From the NCBI GenBank assembly GCA_000980375.1, contig LARD01000017.1, positions 8,716-72,715 of the forward strand: a stretch of DNA of 64,000 nt, written 5' to 3'. Below are positions 24,597 through 33,069 of the stretch, piece after piece. The translations under genes and the position numbers were made by a program. Positions within the stretch are counted from its first letter, which is position 1. Each line of letters opens with the position of its first letter. Under the pieces are notes generated by a model that had not been told where the DNA came from, did no database searches, and worked only from the letters and a program-made list of their open reading frames with translations. The stretch is from Clostridium sp. K4410.MGS-306. GTDB taxonomy: Bacteria > Cyanobacteriota > Vampirovibrionia > Gastranaerophilales > Gastranaerophilaceae.

Positions 24597-26027
24597 CTAG
24601 AATGCGCACATTCTGTGAACACGTACAAAGTTTGTTCTGCCTGTGATGAGTTTAGGAATAGAACCGATAATGATAACTCTGTCGTCTTTTTTGAATTCTG
24701 TTTTTTCGAGTAAGAGTTTATCGATTTTTTTCAATAAATCATCATTTAAAACAACATCCCAATCTTTGAGGTAAGGGTGCATATCCCAGAACAGATTTAA
24801 TTTTCTACAAGATTTTTCGCTGTCAGAGATAGCAAGAACAGGAACAGATGGTCTCAATTTTGAGAGCAGTTTAACTGTGTAACCTGTATGAGTGAAAGCA
24901 AGAATCGCTTTTGCACCCAAATCGTTAGCCATTTTAACGGCAGCAGCCGCAACAGCTTGAGGAGTTGGTTCATAGTCAGGATTCATAGGGAGGTCTAAGT
25001 TGTAGCTTACGAAGTTGCTTTGTTCAACGTCATGAGCAATCATAGCCATCATTTTAACAGCTTCTACAGGGTATTTACCTGCAGCAGTTTCTCCTGACAA
25101 CATAACAGCGTCAGCACCGTCCAAGATAGCGTTAGCAACGTCAGAAGCTTCTGCCCTTGTCGGAATCGGGTTTTCAATCATAGACTCGAGCATTTGTGTT
25201 GCTACGATACAAGTTTTTCTTTGTGCAAACGCTTCGTCTACAATCATTTTTTGAACCATAGGCACTTTTTCCGGAGCAAGCTCGATACCAAGGTCACCAC
25301 GAGCAACCATTACAGCGTCAACAACATTCAAAATAGATTTGATGTTTTTAACAGCTTCAGGTTTTTCGATTTTTGCAACGATAGGTATATCAGCACCAAA
25401 GTGACTCAAATATTTTTTAGCGAGCAAGATATCGTCTTTGTCTCTGACAAAAGACAAAGCAAGGTAATCTGCATCGTTGTCAACAGCAAATTTAATAAAG
25501 TCAACGTCACGTTCTGTAATAGCAGAAAGGCTCTTTGTACCGCCGGGGATGTTGATACCTTTTCTGGGTTTGAGCAATTCGCCGTTAATAACTTTAACAC
25601 GTACTTTTGAACCTTCTTTTGCAACAACTTGAATTTTAATTTTACCGTCATCGAGAAGGATATATTCGCCTTCGTGAACATCGTCAGCAACGCCTTTGTA
25701 GTCTACAGGTACGATGTTAGGGTCTGTTTGTTCAAGTCCGTATTCGAGCACAAGCTCTTTGCCGGGTTCGATTGCAATAGGTTCGATAAGATTACCTACT
25801 CTGATTTTTGGACCTTGAAGGTCAACCAGAACTGGAATAAATGTTTTTAATTTTTTTTCTACGTTTCTAATTCTTTTAATAGTTTCAGCGTGAGCTTCTG
25901 CTGTGTTGTGAGAAGTGTTGATTCTAAACATTGTAGCTCCGGAGAGCACAAGTTCTTCTATAGTTGCTTCTTCACAGCTTGCAGGCCCAAGCGTAGCAAC
26001 GATTTTTGTTTTGTTCTTTTTCATCAT
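24597..26027 (-). CDS. pyk: Pyruvate kinase
   Basis: Last step of glycolysis: phosphoenolpyruvate plus ADP to pyruvate plus ATP. The 476-aa length is standard. Visible motifs: KIVATLGPAS with the start of the barrel, FRINTSHNT, the B domain (about 70-165), the active-site block IVAKIEKPEAVKN with the catalytic Lys, and MVARGDLGIEL. The C-terminal allosteric domain (about 345-476) is present and short, without the PEP-utiliser extension of some Firmicutes enzymes. Two ATGs open the gene, with AAGGAAT upstream. It is monocistronic between two terminators. Confidence 0.96.
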   Translation of the reverse strand: MMKKNKTKIVATLGPASCEEATIEELVLSGATMFRINTSHNTAEAHAETIKRIRNVEKKLKTFIPVLVDLQGPKIRVGNLIEPIAIEPGKELVLEYGLEQTDPNIVPVDYKGVADDVHEGEYILLDDGKIKIQVVAKEGSKVRVKVINGELLKPRKGINIPGGTKSLSAITERDVDFIKFAVDNDADYLALSFVRDKDDILLAKKYLSHFGADIPIVAKIEKPEAVKNIKSILNVVDAVMVARGDLGIELAPEKVPMVQKMIVDEAFAQRKTCIVATQMLESMIENPIPTRAEASDVANAILDGADAVMLSGETAAGKYPVEAVKMMAMIAHDVEQSNFVSYNLDLPMNPDYEPTPQAVAAAAVKMANDLGAKAILAFTHTGYTVKLLSKLRPSVPVLAISDSEKSCRKLNLFWDMHPYLKDWDVVLNDDLLKKIDKLLLEKTEFKKDDRVIIIGSIPKLITGRTNFVRVHRMCAF

Positions 26028-26065
26028 TTTTTTGATTCCTTATATTGTTTCGACTATTCAATACC

Positions 26066-26103
26066 ATAAAAAACTAAAAGGGCAGTCTTTGAGATTGCCC
26101 TTT
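26066..26103 (-). terminator. Intrinsic terminator of fabI
   Basis: AAAGGGCA/TGCCCTTT stem, then TTTTAGTTTTTT on the minus strand, directly after the fabI stop. Confidence 0.8.
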
Positions 26104-26111
26104 GAATATTC

Positions 26112-26927
26112 TTAATGTTGTTCCTTTTGATATGCGTATGTAGCATCCATTTCGTCAATTGATGCATAAACAGCGTGACATCCGCAATCTACGTGTACAA
26201 TTTCACCGGTAACACCTGAAGAAAGGTCAGAAACGAGGTACAAACCTGTTTTGCCAACATCTTCAAGAGATACATTTCTTTTTAAAGGTGATTTTAAAAT
26301 CGCTGCTTTGAGCATTCTGTCAAATCCGGAAATACCTTTAGCAGCAAGTGTTTTAACAGCACCTGCAGAAAGGCAGTTAACTCTAACACCCATTTTGCCG
26401 AGGTTGTCAGCAAGATATCTGGCAGAAGATTCAAGCGCTGCTTTAGCAACACCCATAACATTGTAGTTAGCAACAACTTTTTCCGAGCCAAGGTATGTCA
26501 AAGCAAGGATAGCGCCGCCTTCGTTGAATAAAGGTTTTGCATTTCTTGCCAAAGTAACCAAAGAATAAGCACTAACACCAAGAGCTGTATCCCAGCCTGC
26601 TTTTGATGTATCGATAAAATCACCCATCAAATCTTCTTTTTGAGCAAAAGCTACGGCATGGATAACAAAATCCAATTTTCCGTAAGTTTTTTCATATTCG
26701 GCAAAAACTGCTTTAACCTGTTCTTCGTTGGTTACATCACATTCTGCTATCATTTTTGCATTCATTTCTTCTGCCAAAGGACGAACGCGTGATTCCATAG
26801 CTTCGTTAGCATATGTGAAAGCTATTTCGCCGCCTGCTTCGTGGATTTGTTTGGCAATGGCATAAGCAATGCCTCTTGCGTTAGAAACGCCGAAAATAAT
26901 ACCTTTTTTGCCTTCCATTAATTTCAT
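26112..26927 (-). CDS. fabI: Enoyl-[acyl-carrier-protein] reductase (NADH), FabI
   Basis: Reduces enoyl-ACP in fatty-acid synthesis. A 271-aa short-chain dehydrogenase fold of the FabI branch: GVSNARGIAYAIA nucleotide loop, TYLGSEKVV, catalytic Tyr and Lys in YNVMGVAKAALE with the longer FabI Y-x6-K spacing, and the LSAG substrate loop. The frame extends upstream to 27071, but AAGGAG 9 nt before the ATG at 26927 and the usual family start there settle it. FabI-type reductase is the target of triclosan. Confidence 0.95.
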   Translation of the reverse strand: MKLMEGKKGIIFGVSNARGIAYAIAKQIHEAGGEIAFTYANEAMESRVRPLAEEMNAKMIAECDVTNEEQVKAVFAEYEKTYGKLDFVIHAVAFAQKEDLMGDFIDTSKAGWDTALGVSAYSLVTLARNAKPLFNEGGAILALTYLGSEKVVANYNVMGVAKAALESSARYLADNLGKMGVRVNCLSAGAVKTLAAKGISGFDRMLKAAILKSPLKRNVSLEDVGKTGLYLVSDLSSGVTGEIVHVDCGCHAVYASIDEMDATYAYQKEQH

Positions 26928-27180
26928 AAAAACATTCTCCTTTATATAATACCTGTATATTAGTATCAACATGAGCGAATGTCCATATTTATTTATTAAT
27001 TTAACCGATTTAAAAAAGTGTTTTTGTAACAATTTTGGATTTACTACTACAAATGTATTGGCAAAACTCAAAAAAAGAGGTATTATATATATTAGGTCAT
27101 TTATTATTTATTTGTGTTTATTTTATTTACTTAACGCCTTAAAGAATCTTTTAAAGAGATTTGGCAGAAAGAGGTACGCT

Positions 27181-27354
27181 ATGGGTAACATGTTAGGAAA
27201 AAATGTTTTCAGAAAAATTCTATCTAATGTTGAAGATATGAACAAAGAAAAACAATCATTCAGAAAAAGCGTAGCAGAAAGATTGTCCACTCCGTTAAAA
27301 GGAAACAACACTCTGGAAAGAGTGCCGGGACACGATATGCTTGCTTTTGAGTAG
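27181..27354 (+). CDS. Small basic hypothetical protein, 57 aa
   Basis: A short gene with ATG at 27181, AGAGG 8 nt upstream, and a 13-bp-stem terminator 16 nt after the stop, which argues for a real transcript. The product is basic, with a helical centre (NVFRKILSNVEDMNKEKQSF) and ends in RVPGHDMLAFE. No family is recognised. A longer frame from 26971 exists, but its extra N-terminus is low-complexity and has no ribosome site. Confidence 0.55.
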   Translation: MGNMLGKNVFRKILSNVEDMNKEKQSFRKSVAERLSTPLKGNNTLERVPGHDMLAFE

Positions 27355-27370
27355 TTTGTTTTTTGCAGCA

Positions 27371-27402
27371 AAAAAGAGGTCTTAAATAAGACCTCTTTTT
27401 TT
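27371..27402 (+). terminator. Strong bidirectional terminator
   Basis: 13-bp perfect stem AAAAAGAGGTCTT/AAGACCTCTTTTT with an AAAT loop and T-run. It ends the small gene at 27181 and, on the other strand, the 27421 gene. Confidence 0.92.
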
Positions 27403-27420
27403 ATATGATTTTTCCAGCTT

Positions 27421-28110
27421 TTATTTTACCGTGAGAACAAATCCGCCGTTGTCAGCATTTTGGATTGCGTTTTCGTTCATTTTTGCTCTGAGGTTTTTGA
27501 TGTATTTGTACACATAGTCTCTTGGCAAATCAAGCACCTGTGCCAGCTCTTTTGCGTAAACAATGCTGTTTTTGTTGTTTAAAAAGTGCTCAAACACAGC
27601 TTGCTCGCGCGGGGTAAGGTTCTTTTTAAAAGTAATTTGAATATCTTCAGTTTCTTCTTGTGAAACAACGGGTTTTACTTCTTTAACCTGTGCTTTTGGT
27701 GCAGGTATAGATTTCACAGCAGGTTTTACCTCTGCTTTTTTCACTTCTTTTAATTCTTTAGCTTCTTTTGCTTTTGCAATTGCAGCTTTTTCAGCCTGTT
27801 TATTTTTGTTGAGAGTTTTTCTTAAATCTCTTTCCATTTTTTCAACAGAAATTTCTTTTTCTCTTTCAAAAGACTGCTGCGCTAAAGAGCTGATTCTCTC
27901 TGCTTTAAAATTATTTTTTACAACGGAAGATTCGTCGTTAGATACGTATCTGACAGGAGCAAAATGTTTGTAGACCATATCAACCATGTCGTTTGTTTCT
28001 TTTTCGTCTGAAATAACTTTGCCTAATCTTTTAGCATACTCCTCTAAAGTGATTCTCTCCAAAGAACTTCTCCACTGTCTGATTTCTTCTTTGGTCAAAT
28101 AATCGGGCAT
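27421..28110 (-). CDS. Hypothetical protein with C-terminal winged-helix-like domain
   Basis: A 229-aa protein in three parts: an acidic helical N-terminus (about 1-60), a Lys/Ala/Glu-rich low-complexity stretch (about 85-150), and a compact C-terminal region (about 160-229) with NLTPREQAVFEHFLNN and YVYKYIKNLRAKM, which reads like the winged helix of OmpR/LuxR-type DNA-binding domains. A DNA-binding or regulatory role is inferred. Good ribosome site AAGGAG. Monocistronic, upstream of dxr on the same strand. Confidence 0.6.
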   Translation of the reverse strand: MPDYLTKEEIRQWRSSLERITLEEYAKRLGKVISDEKETNDMVDMVYKHFAPVRYVSNDESSVVKNNFKAERISSLAQQSFEREKEISVEKMERDLRKTLNKNKQAEKAAIAKAKEAKELKEVKKAEVKPAVKSIPAPKAQVKEVKPVVSQEETEDIQITFKKNLTPREQAVFEHFLNNKNSIVYAKELAQVLDLPRDYVYKYIKNLRAKMNENAIQNADNGGFVLTVK

Positions 28111-28250
28111 ATTAATAAATCTCCTTGACTAATATAACTGTCTAATTTCTCTTCAAATATTTTACCAATGGGGTTAGGTTATGTATAATTTAGCATGAAA
28201 CTTTAATAAAAATCTCAAAATATGTATCAATTTTTACAATGTAAATTTAT

Positions 28251-29390
28251 TTAATTTGCTGTTGATTTTTTTACAAAATCTCTTATAATCATGTCTGTTT
28301 CAAGAATTTGTTCCAAAGACGGGTTCAAAATATTTTCGTGAGAATCCATCATTTTTTTGGTAATTTCATAAATCTGCCACAGCGAAATCTTTTTGTCCAA
28401 AAACAGATACACAGCCTCCTCATTAGCTGCATTCATTACAACAGGAAGCGTTCCGCCCTGTTTACCGGCTTCAAAAGCCAGCTTAAGACAGGGGAATTTT
28501 TCTAAATCCGGCTCATCAAAATCCAAACGGCCGGCTTTTACAAAATCAAAACTGCGAGTCTCAATACCCTCAAAACGTTGCGGATAAGTAAGCGTGTACT
28601 GGATAGGAATATGCATTGAAGGAAATCCGAGCTGTGCAATTACACTTCCATCAACATACTCGACAGCACTGTGCACAATGCTTTGCGGGTGCACGACAAC
28701 CTGAATTTTTTCATACGGCATATTGAATAAATGATGTGCCTCAATGACCTCGAGCCCTTTGTTCATAAGCGTTGCAGAGTCAATTGTAATTTTTTTGCCC
28801 ATGTTCCATCTGGGATGGTGCAGTGTTTCTTCCACTGTTGCGTTTTTGATATCATCAATGGTTTTGTCTCTAAAAGGACCGCCTGATGCTGTTATAATAA
28901 GCTTTTCCACCTCATCTCTGTTTGAGAGACACTGATGGATTGCACCGTGTTCGGAATCAACGGGCAGGATTTTTACGTTTTTTTCTTTTGCACGTTTCAT
29001 CACAATATCACCCGCCATAACAAGGGTTTCTTTATTTGCCAGTGCAACGTCAATATTATTTTCAATCGCTGCAAGCGTGGGTTTCAGGCCTGTTTTGCCC
29101 GAAACGGAGACAAGGATTCTTTCGTTTGTTTTGTCAGACGCTATTTCAACAAGCCCCTCATCACCGTGCAAAACATTGATTTTAGGGAACTCTTTTTTAA
29201 GAGCAAGAGCGTCCTGCTCGGATTTTACGCAGACATTTTTTGGGTTGACGAGTTTTATTTGCGAGCGAAGCACATCAAGATTTGCACCGCCTGTAAGCGA
29301 AACAACCTCAAAAAAGCCCGGCATTTTTTGAATAACTTCAATAGCCTGTCTGCCAATAGAACCCGTTGAACCTAAAATCGAAATCTTCAT
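28251..29390 (-). CDS. dxr: 1-deoxy-D-xylulose 5-phosphate reductoisomerase
   Basis: Second enzyme of the MEP isoprenoid pathway, making 2-C-methyl-D-erythritol 4-phosphate with NADPH and a divalent metal. 379 aa, full length. GSTGSIGRQAIEVI is the NADPH loop; VDSEHGAIHQCL holds the metal-binding Asp and Glu; SGGPFRDK and NAANEEAV line the active site. The MEP route with uppS at 31494 supplies the undecaprenyl carrier for wall and LPS. Fosmidomycin target. Confidence 0.97.
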   Translation of the reverse strand: MKISILGSTGSIGRQAIEVIQKMPGFFEVVSLTGGANLDVLRSQIKLVNPKNVCVKSEQDALALKKEFPKINVLHGDEGLVEIASDKTNERILVSVSGKTGLKPTLAAIENNIDVALANKETLVMAGDIVMKRAKEKNVKILPVDSEHGAIHQCLSNRDEVEKLIITASGGPFRDKTIDDIKNATVEETLHHPRWNMGKKITIDSATLMNKGLEVIEAHHLFNMPYEKIQVVVHPQSIVHSAVEYVDGSVIAQLGFPSMHIPIQYTLTYPQRFEGIETRSFDFVKAGRLDFDEPDLEKFPCLKLAFEAGKQGGTLPVVMNAANEEAVYLFLDKKISLWQIYEITKKMMDSHENILNPSLEQILETDMIIRDFVKKSTAN

Positions 29391-29453
29391 AACTATCCCT
29401 GATTAAATATTCCTCTGAAATTAATTATAGGATAAATATGGGGAATTTGTTTT

Positions 29454-29690
29454 TTACAAATCGACCCTGCTGACATCAATGAGTTCTGTAACAGGCATAT
29501 TAAGAGCATTGGCAAGTTTTTCAATTGTTTCAATAGAGGGTATGCTTTCTCCTCTTTCAATTGCGCTTATAGAGTTTTTGCTTATATTTGATAGTGAAGA
29601 CAATTTTTCTTGAGAGTAATCTTTTTTTGTTCTCTCCATTTTCAATTTTTTTCCAAATTTACTTGTCAATTCACCTTTTTTATTATTCAT
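29454..29690 (-). CDS. XRE-family helix-turn-helix regulator
   Basis: A 78-aa single-domain Cro/C1-type repressor: FGKKLKMERTKKDYSQEKLS, recognition helix in NISKNSISAIERGE, and NALNMPVTELIDV at the end. It is divergent from the small protein at 29773, with two promoters and an inverted repeat in the 82-nt gap, the usual layout of a self-regulated repressor and its target. Confidence 0.88.
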   Translation of the reverse strand: MNNKKGELTSKFGKKLKMERTKKDYSQEKLSSLSNISKNSISAIERGESIPSIETIEKLANALNMPVTELIDVSRVDL

Positions 29691-29711
29691 AATACATACT
29701 ATACTAGTCTA

Positions 29712-29756
29712 TTGACAGCTTTATTTCAATTAAGCATACTTGTCAATAATACAAGT
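29712..29756 (+). promoter_or_regulatory. Divergent promoter with inverted repeats
   Basis: Plus strand: TTGACA (29712-29717), 17 nt, CATACT. TATTGACA (29710-29717) is the inverse of TGTCAATA (29741-29748), and ACTTGT/ACAAGT (29738-29743 and 29751-29756) form a second inverted repeat. On the minus strand TTGAAA with TAGTAT 17 nt on would drive the XRE gene. Confidence 0.55.
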
Positions 29757-29772
29757 TTACTTGGAGAAATTT

Positions 29773-29997
29773 ATGAACAAACCAAAAAGAATAAAAATCT
29801 CAAAAATTGAAAACAAAATCCTATCCCTGAGCTGCAAAATCTCAAGAATAGAAAGCCTCTCAAAGATTCTCTTTGAATGCCTTGTGGATAAATACGACAT
29901 CTCCACCCGTGACACAGAATCTCTATGCAACGTGCTCTGCGAAGAAATCAAAAGAGCAAACAACAAAATCTCCAAAATAGAATCACTCTTTTTTTAA
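29773..29997 (+). CDS. Small coiled-coil protein, paralogue of 31110-31346
   Basis: A 74-aa Lys/Ser/Ile-rich protein. GGAG lies 6 nt before the ATG at 29773, so the upstream in-frame ATG at 29740 is not used. The second half, from SLSKILFECLVDKYD to KISKIESLFF, aligns with the minus-strand protein at 31110-31346 (SLSKIL, then RD..SL..VL). It is divergent from the XRE regulator and probably its target. Function unknown. Confidence 0.6.
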   Translation: MNKPKRIKISKIENKILSLSCKISRIESLSKILFECLVDKYDISTRDTESLCNVLCEEIKRANNKISKIESLFF

Positions 29998-30065
29998 CCT
30001 TATCTCACTCCAATCAGTTTATTTATAATATAATATTTCTATAAATTAATTTATGAGGTTGAAAA

Positions 30066-31100
30066 ATGAAAGAAACGTTGGAAAAAATTCATAAAAATGC
30101 ACTCGAAGCCATTGAAAAAGTGCAATCTACAGCTGATATTGAAGAAGTGCGAAATACATTCTTGAGCAGAAAAAGCGAACTCAACAATATCAAAAAGAAT
30201 TTAAAAGATATGTCCAACGACGACAAAAGAATTGTAGGCTCAATGTCCAACCAGATTACAAAAGACATTGAAGAAAAACTCAACGACAAATACCAGATTT
30301 TTTACCAGAAAGAATTAAACGAAAAACTGGAAAAAGAAAGAATTGACGTAACCCTTCCCGGTTCGTTTACACCATACGGCAAAGTCCACCCTCTGACACA
30401 AACAGTGGATGAAATTGTAGAAATTTTTCAAGGAATGGGTTTTTCCGTTGTGCATAATGAAAACTCACCCGAGGTTGAAACAGAATACTTCAACTTTGAC
30501 ATGCTCAACATCCCTCAAGACCACCCTGCGCGTGACATGCAAGACACTTTTTACACAAAAGTTGCTCCAAATGTAATTTTAAGAAGCCAAACATCAGGCG
30601 CACAGGTTCACGAAATGCTCACCTCAAAACCGCCTATCAGAGTAGTGGCTCCGGGCAGAGTGTACCGCTGCGAGTCTGTTAGTGCACGCAAAAACAACCT
30701 TTTCCATCAGATAGAAGGTCTGCTTGTGGACAAAGATATCACTTTTGCTGATTTAAAAGGTGTTATGAACGAATTTTTAAGACTCTACTTCGGTTCAGCT
30801 AGACCCACAAGATTCAGAAACAGCTTTTTCCCGTTCACAGAACCTTCTGCCGAAGTTGACGTACAGTGCATTATGTGCGAAGGCAAAGGCTGCCGTACAT
30901 GCTCTGGCACAGGCTGGCTCGAAATCCTCGGCTGCGGTATGGTAGACCCGAATGTATTGAAAAACGTCGGCATTGACCCAGAAGTTTACACAGGATTTGC
31001 CTTTGGCATGGGGGTTGAAAGGCTCGCAATGCTCAAATGGGCTATTGACGACATTAGACTGTTTTTCAACAACGATGTCAGATTCTTAAAACAGTTTTAA
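30066..31100 (+). CDS. pheS: Phenylalanyl-tRNA synthetase alpha subunit
   Basis: Catalytic subunit of the alpha2beta2 synthetase, 344 aa. It has an N-terminal coiled coil that contacts tRNA (about 1-85) and class II motifs: HPLTQTVDEI, RVYRCES (motif 2), and the phenylalanine pocket near FFPFTEPSAEVDV. Motif 3 is GFAFGMGVERLAMLKW. Extra cysteines (CIMCEGKGCRTC) form the zinc-like knuckle seen in many bacterial PheS. GAGG ribosome site. pheT is not adjacent, which differs from the common pheST pair. Confidence 0.97.
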   Translation: MKETLEKIHKNALEAIEKVQSTADIEEVRNTFLSRKSELNNIKKNLKDMSNDDKRIVGSMSNQITKDIEEKLNDKYQIFYQKELNEKLEKERIDVTLPGSFTPYGKVHPLTQTVDEIVEIFQGMGFSVVHNENSPEVETEYFNFDMLNIPQDHPARDMQDTFYTKVAPNVILRSQTSGAQVHEMLTSKPPIRVVAPGRVYRCESVSARKNNLFHQIEGLLVDKDITFADLKGVMNEFLRLYFGSARPTRFRNSFFPFTEPSAEVDVQCIMCEGKGCRTCSGTGWLEILGCGMVDPNVLKNVGIDPEVYTGFAFGMGVERLAMLKWAIDDIRLFFNNDVRFLKQF

Positions 31101-31109
31101 AAAAACTGT

Positions 31110-31346
31110 CTAATAACCGAAAATCTTTGTGCTGATTGAATCAAGATTTTGCTTTTCTTTTTGCAGCATTCGATCAAGAACAGTGGCAAGGCTTATTTTG
31201 TCACGCTCCTGTATATTGTTGTCCTCGTTTTCAAGAATATTTAATAGAATTTTGGACAAACTGCAAATAAGACAAAAATCATCCATAGATTTATCAAAAG
31301 AGGTTCTTATTTCATCCAGCTGATTTGCATTTTCCGCATTTTCCAT
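31110..31346 (-). CDS. Small helical protein, paralogue of 29773-29997
   Basis: A 78-aa acidic helical protein. Its core CSLSKILLNILENEDNNIQE and SLATVLDRMLQ match the small plus-strand protein upstream of pheS. Both are about 75 aa and both flank pheS, in opposite orientations. AAGG is 10 nt before the ATG. It converges on pheS. Function unknown. Confidence 0.55.
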   Translation of the reverse strand: MENAENANQLDEIRTSFDKSMDDFCLICSLSKILLNILENEDNNIQERDKISLATVLDRMLQKEKQNLDSISTKIFGY

Positions 31347-31493
31347 ATTTGCCGTACCTTTCTCACAAATTTTGACTACGCCGCTTCAAGGCGTTTAACA
31401 CTCTGTTACATTCATGTAAAATGAGTTTTATGAATATGTCAAATATTTGCTTTATAATATAAAAGTAAACAAGACTATAAAAGGGATTGAGCA

Positions 31494-32219
31494 GTGGAAG
31501 CAGCCGAAAAAAAAGATATCAAAGCAATCGTAAAAAACACCAACCTCAAACACATAGCCATAATCATGGACGGAAACAGACGCTGGGCCAAAGAAAAACA
31601 CCTTCCCTCTGCCATGGGTCACCAGAAAGGCGTTGACTCTTTAAGAAGCACCATGCGCCTTTTTGACAGGTTCGGCATTAAATATCTTACTGTTTACGCT
31701 TTTTCCACAGAAAACTGGAACAGAAAAAAAGAAGAAGTGGAATTTTTGATGGGATTGCTGGCCAAAACCCTCTTAAACGAGCTCGATGATATGCACAAAG
31801 AAAACGTTAGAATACGCTTTTTGGGCGACCTTACAAAATTGAGCAAAAACCTTGTTGATATTGTCAAAAATGCTGAAAACAAAACAAAAGACAACACAGG
31901 CGTTAACCTCAACATTGCATTCAACTACGGCTCGAGAGACGAAATCACAAACGCGCTCAAAGCCATTATACAAGAAGGTCTGAAAAGCGAAGACATTACA
32001 GAAGATACAATCTCAAATCACCTTTACACAAAAGACATCCCCGACCCTGACCTTTTAATCAGAACCGGCGGCGAAAAAAGAATAAGCAACTACCTGCTGT
32101 GGCAGCTGGCATACTCTGAAATTTATGTAACAGATGCCTACTGGCCCGAGTTTGACGAAAACGAGCTCTCAAAAGCAATAGTTGAATTTGAACACAGAAA
32201 TAGAAGATTCGGGAAATAA
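31494..32219 (+). CDS. uppS: Isoprenyl (undecaprenyl) diphosphate synthase
   Basis: Cis-prenyltransferase that extends farnesyl diphosphate to undecaprenyl diphosphate, the lipid carrier for peptidoglycan and LPS sugars. 241 aa. IIMDGNRRWAK carries the catalytic Asp and diphosphate-binding residues; GHQKGVDSL, FSTENWNR and RTGGEKRISNYLLWQLAYSE are standard. The start is GTG with AAGGGA 8 nt upstream. It lies close to dxr, but its usual partner cdsA is not beside it. Confidence 0.96.
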   Translation: MEAAEKKDIKAIVKNTNLKHIAIIMDGNRRWAKEKHLPSAMGHQKGVDSLRSTMRLFDRFGIKYLTVYAFSTENWNRKKEEVEFLMGLLAKTLLNELDDMHKENVRIRFLGDLTKLSKNLVDIVKNAENKTKDNTGVNLNIAFNYGSRDEITNALKAIIQEGLKSEDITEDTISNHLYTKDIPDPDLLIRTGGEKRISNYLLWQLAYSEIYVTDAYWPEFDENELSKAIVEFEHRNRRFGK

Positions 32220-32231
32220 TTCTTGCAAAAA

Positions 32232-32996
32232 CTACTTTCCAAAATATTTAAGCGCTTTTTTAACAATATTAAGCGAATCCGTGTTGTGTAACTCTTTTGA
32301 AGGAATTGCACAACCCGGGTCTATAAGATATATTTTCCCGTTTCCAGCCCTGCCAAACTGGTCTGTTCTTATGGTTTCATCTACATTTTCAGGCGTGTAA
32401 TGAAGCAAATAATCCTTCATTTTATACCCCTGTTTTTTGATATTTTTTACAAAACTTCGCAGCTCATCTTGTGCCAAATCATCCTGCGTGATTTTCTCCT
32501 GCAAATAATAATAAGTGTAACCTGATTTGCCTTTTTTGAAACACGGCAAATCAAAATCAGCAGGCTGTCTTTTAGAAGGAAAATGGTCATACGGGGTAAG
32601 TTTCAATGCATTTCCGTCTTCCGTCTCAAAAACAAGTGCTGTCGCGCCAAGGGCCATAAGGCTTTTAATTTTTATATCTTTTATATCTTTGATTTTTGAA
32701 ATATCGCCATGCATCTGTCTAATTTCTTCAAGCGGGTGCAAACGCCCGATAAGAAGGGATTCAAGAGTTTTGTTTTTTGTATACCCGAGGTTTTGCAGTG
32801 CATTAGCCAGAGTTGTGTCTTCGCTAAATACCACGCTGCTAAGGCGCCCGCTGGGGGTAAGCGTTACGTGAGAAATTTTATTATCAAAGCGCTCAAAGCT
32901 GTCAGCAGCTGATTGCCGTACACCGAAAGAAATCTTATTTTGCGGTTTTACTGTATACAAATTATTCTTCAAATTATTTGTGCATAAAACATTCAT
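32232..32996 (-). CDS. Kinase-fold-like protein with N-terminal FG tag, paralogue of 54205-54969
   Basis: A 254-aa protein without recognised family. The centre resembles a protein-kinase N-lobe: LMALGATALVFETEDGNALKLT looks like a glycine loop plus the strand carrying the ATP-binding Lys. Later NGKIYLIDPGCAI takes the place of a DFG-like metal loop. No clear HRD catalytic loop is seen, so a pseudokinase or divergent kinase is possible. The first ~30 residues are Asn-rich and end in KISFG. The protein at 54205-54969 shares both blocks. It converges on uppS with a 12-nt gap. Confidence 0.55.
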   Translation of the reverse strand: MNVLCTNNLKNNLYTVKPQNKISFGVRQSAADSFERFDNKISHVTLTPSGRLSSVVFSEDTTLANALQNLGYTKNKTLESLLIGRLHPLEEIRQMHGDISKIKDIKDIKIKSLMALGATALVFETEDGNALKLTPYDHFPSKRQPADFDLPCFKKGKSGYTYYYLQEKITQDDLAQDELRSFVKNIKKQGYKMKDYLLHYTPENVDETIRTDQFGRAGNGKIYLIDPGCAIPSKELHNTDSLNIVKKALKYFGK

Positions 32997-33069
32997 AATT
33001 TACTAATAAAGCTGAATTGCAAAAATTGCGCTGATTTGAGAAAATATTATCAAATGTAACGGAGGAACA

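Noticed and set aside
26928..27071. 48-residue N-terminal extension of FabI
   Set aside because: The extension is low-complexity; AAGGAG before the ATG at 26927 and the family start agree.
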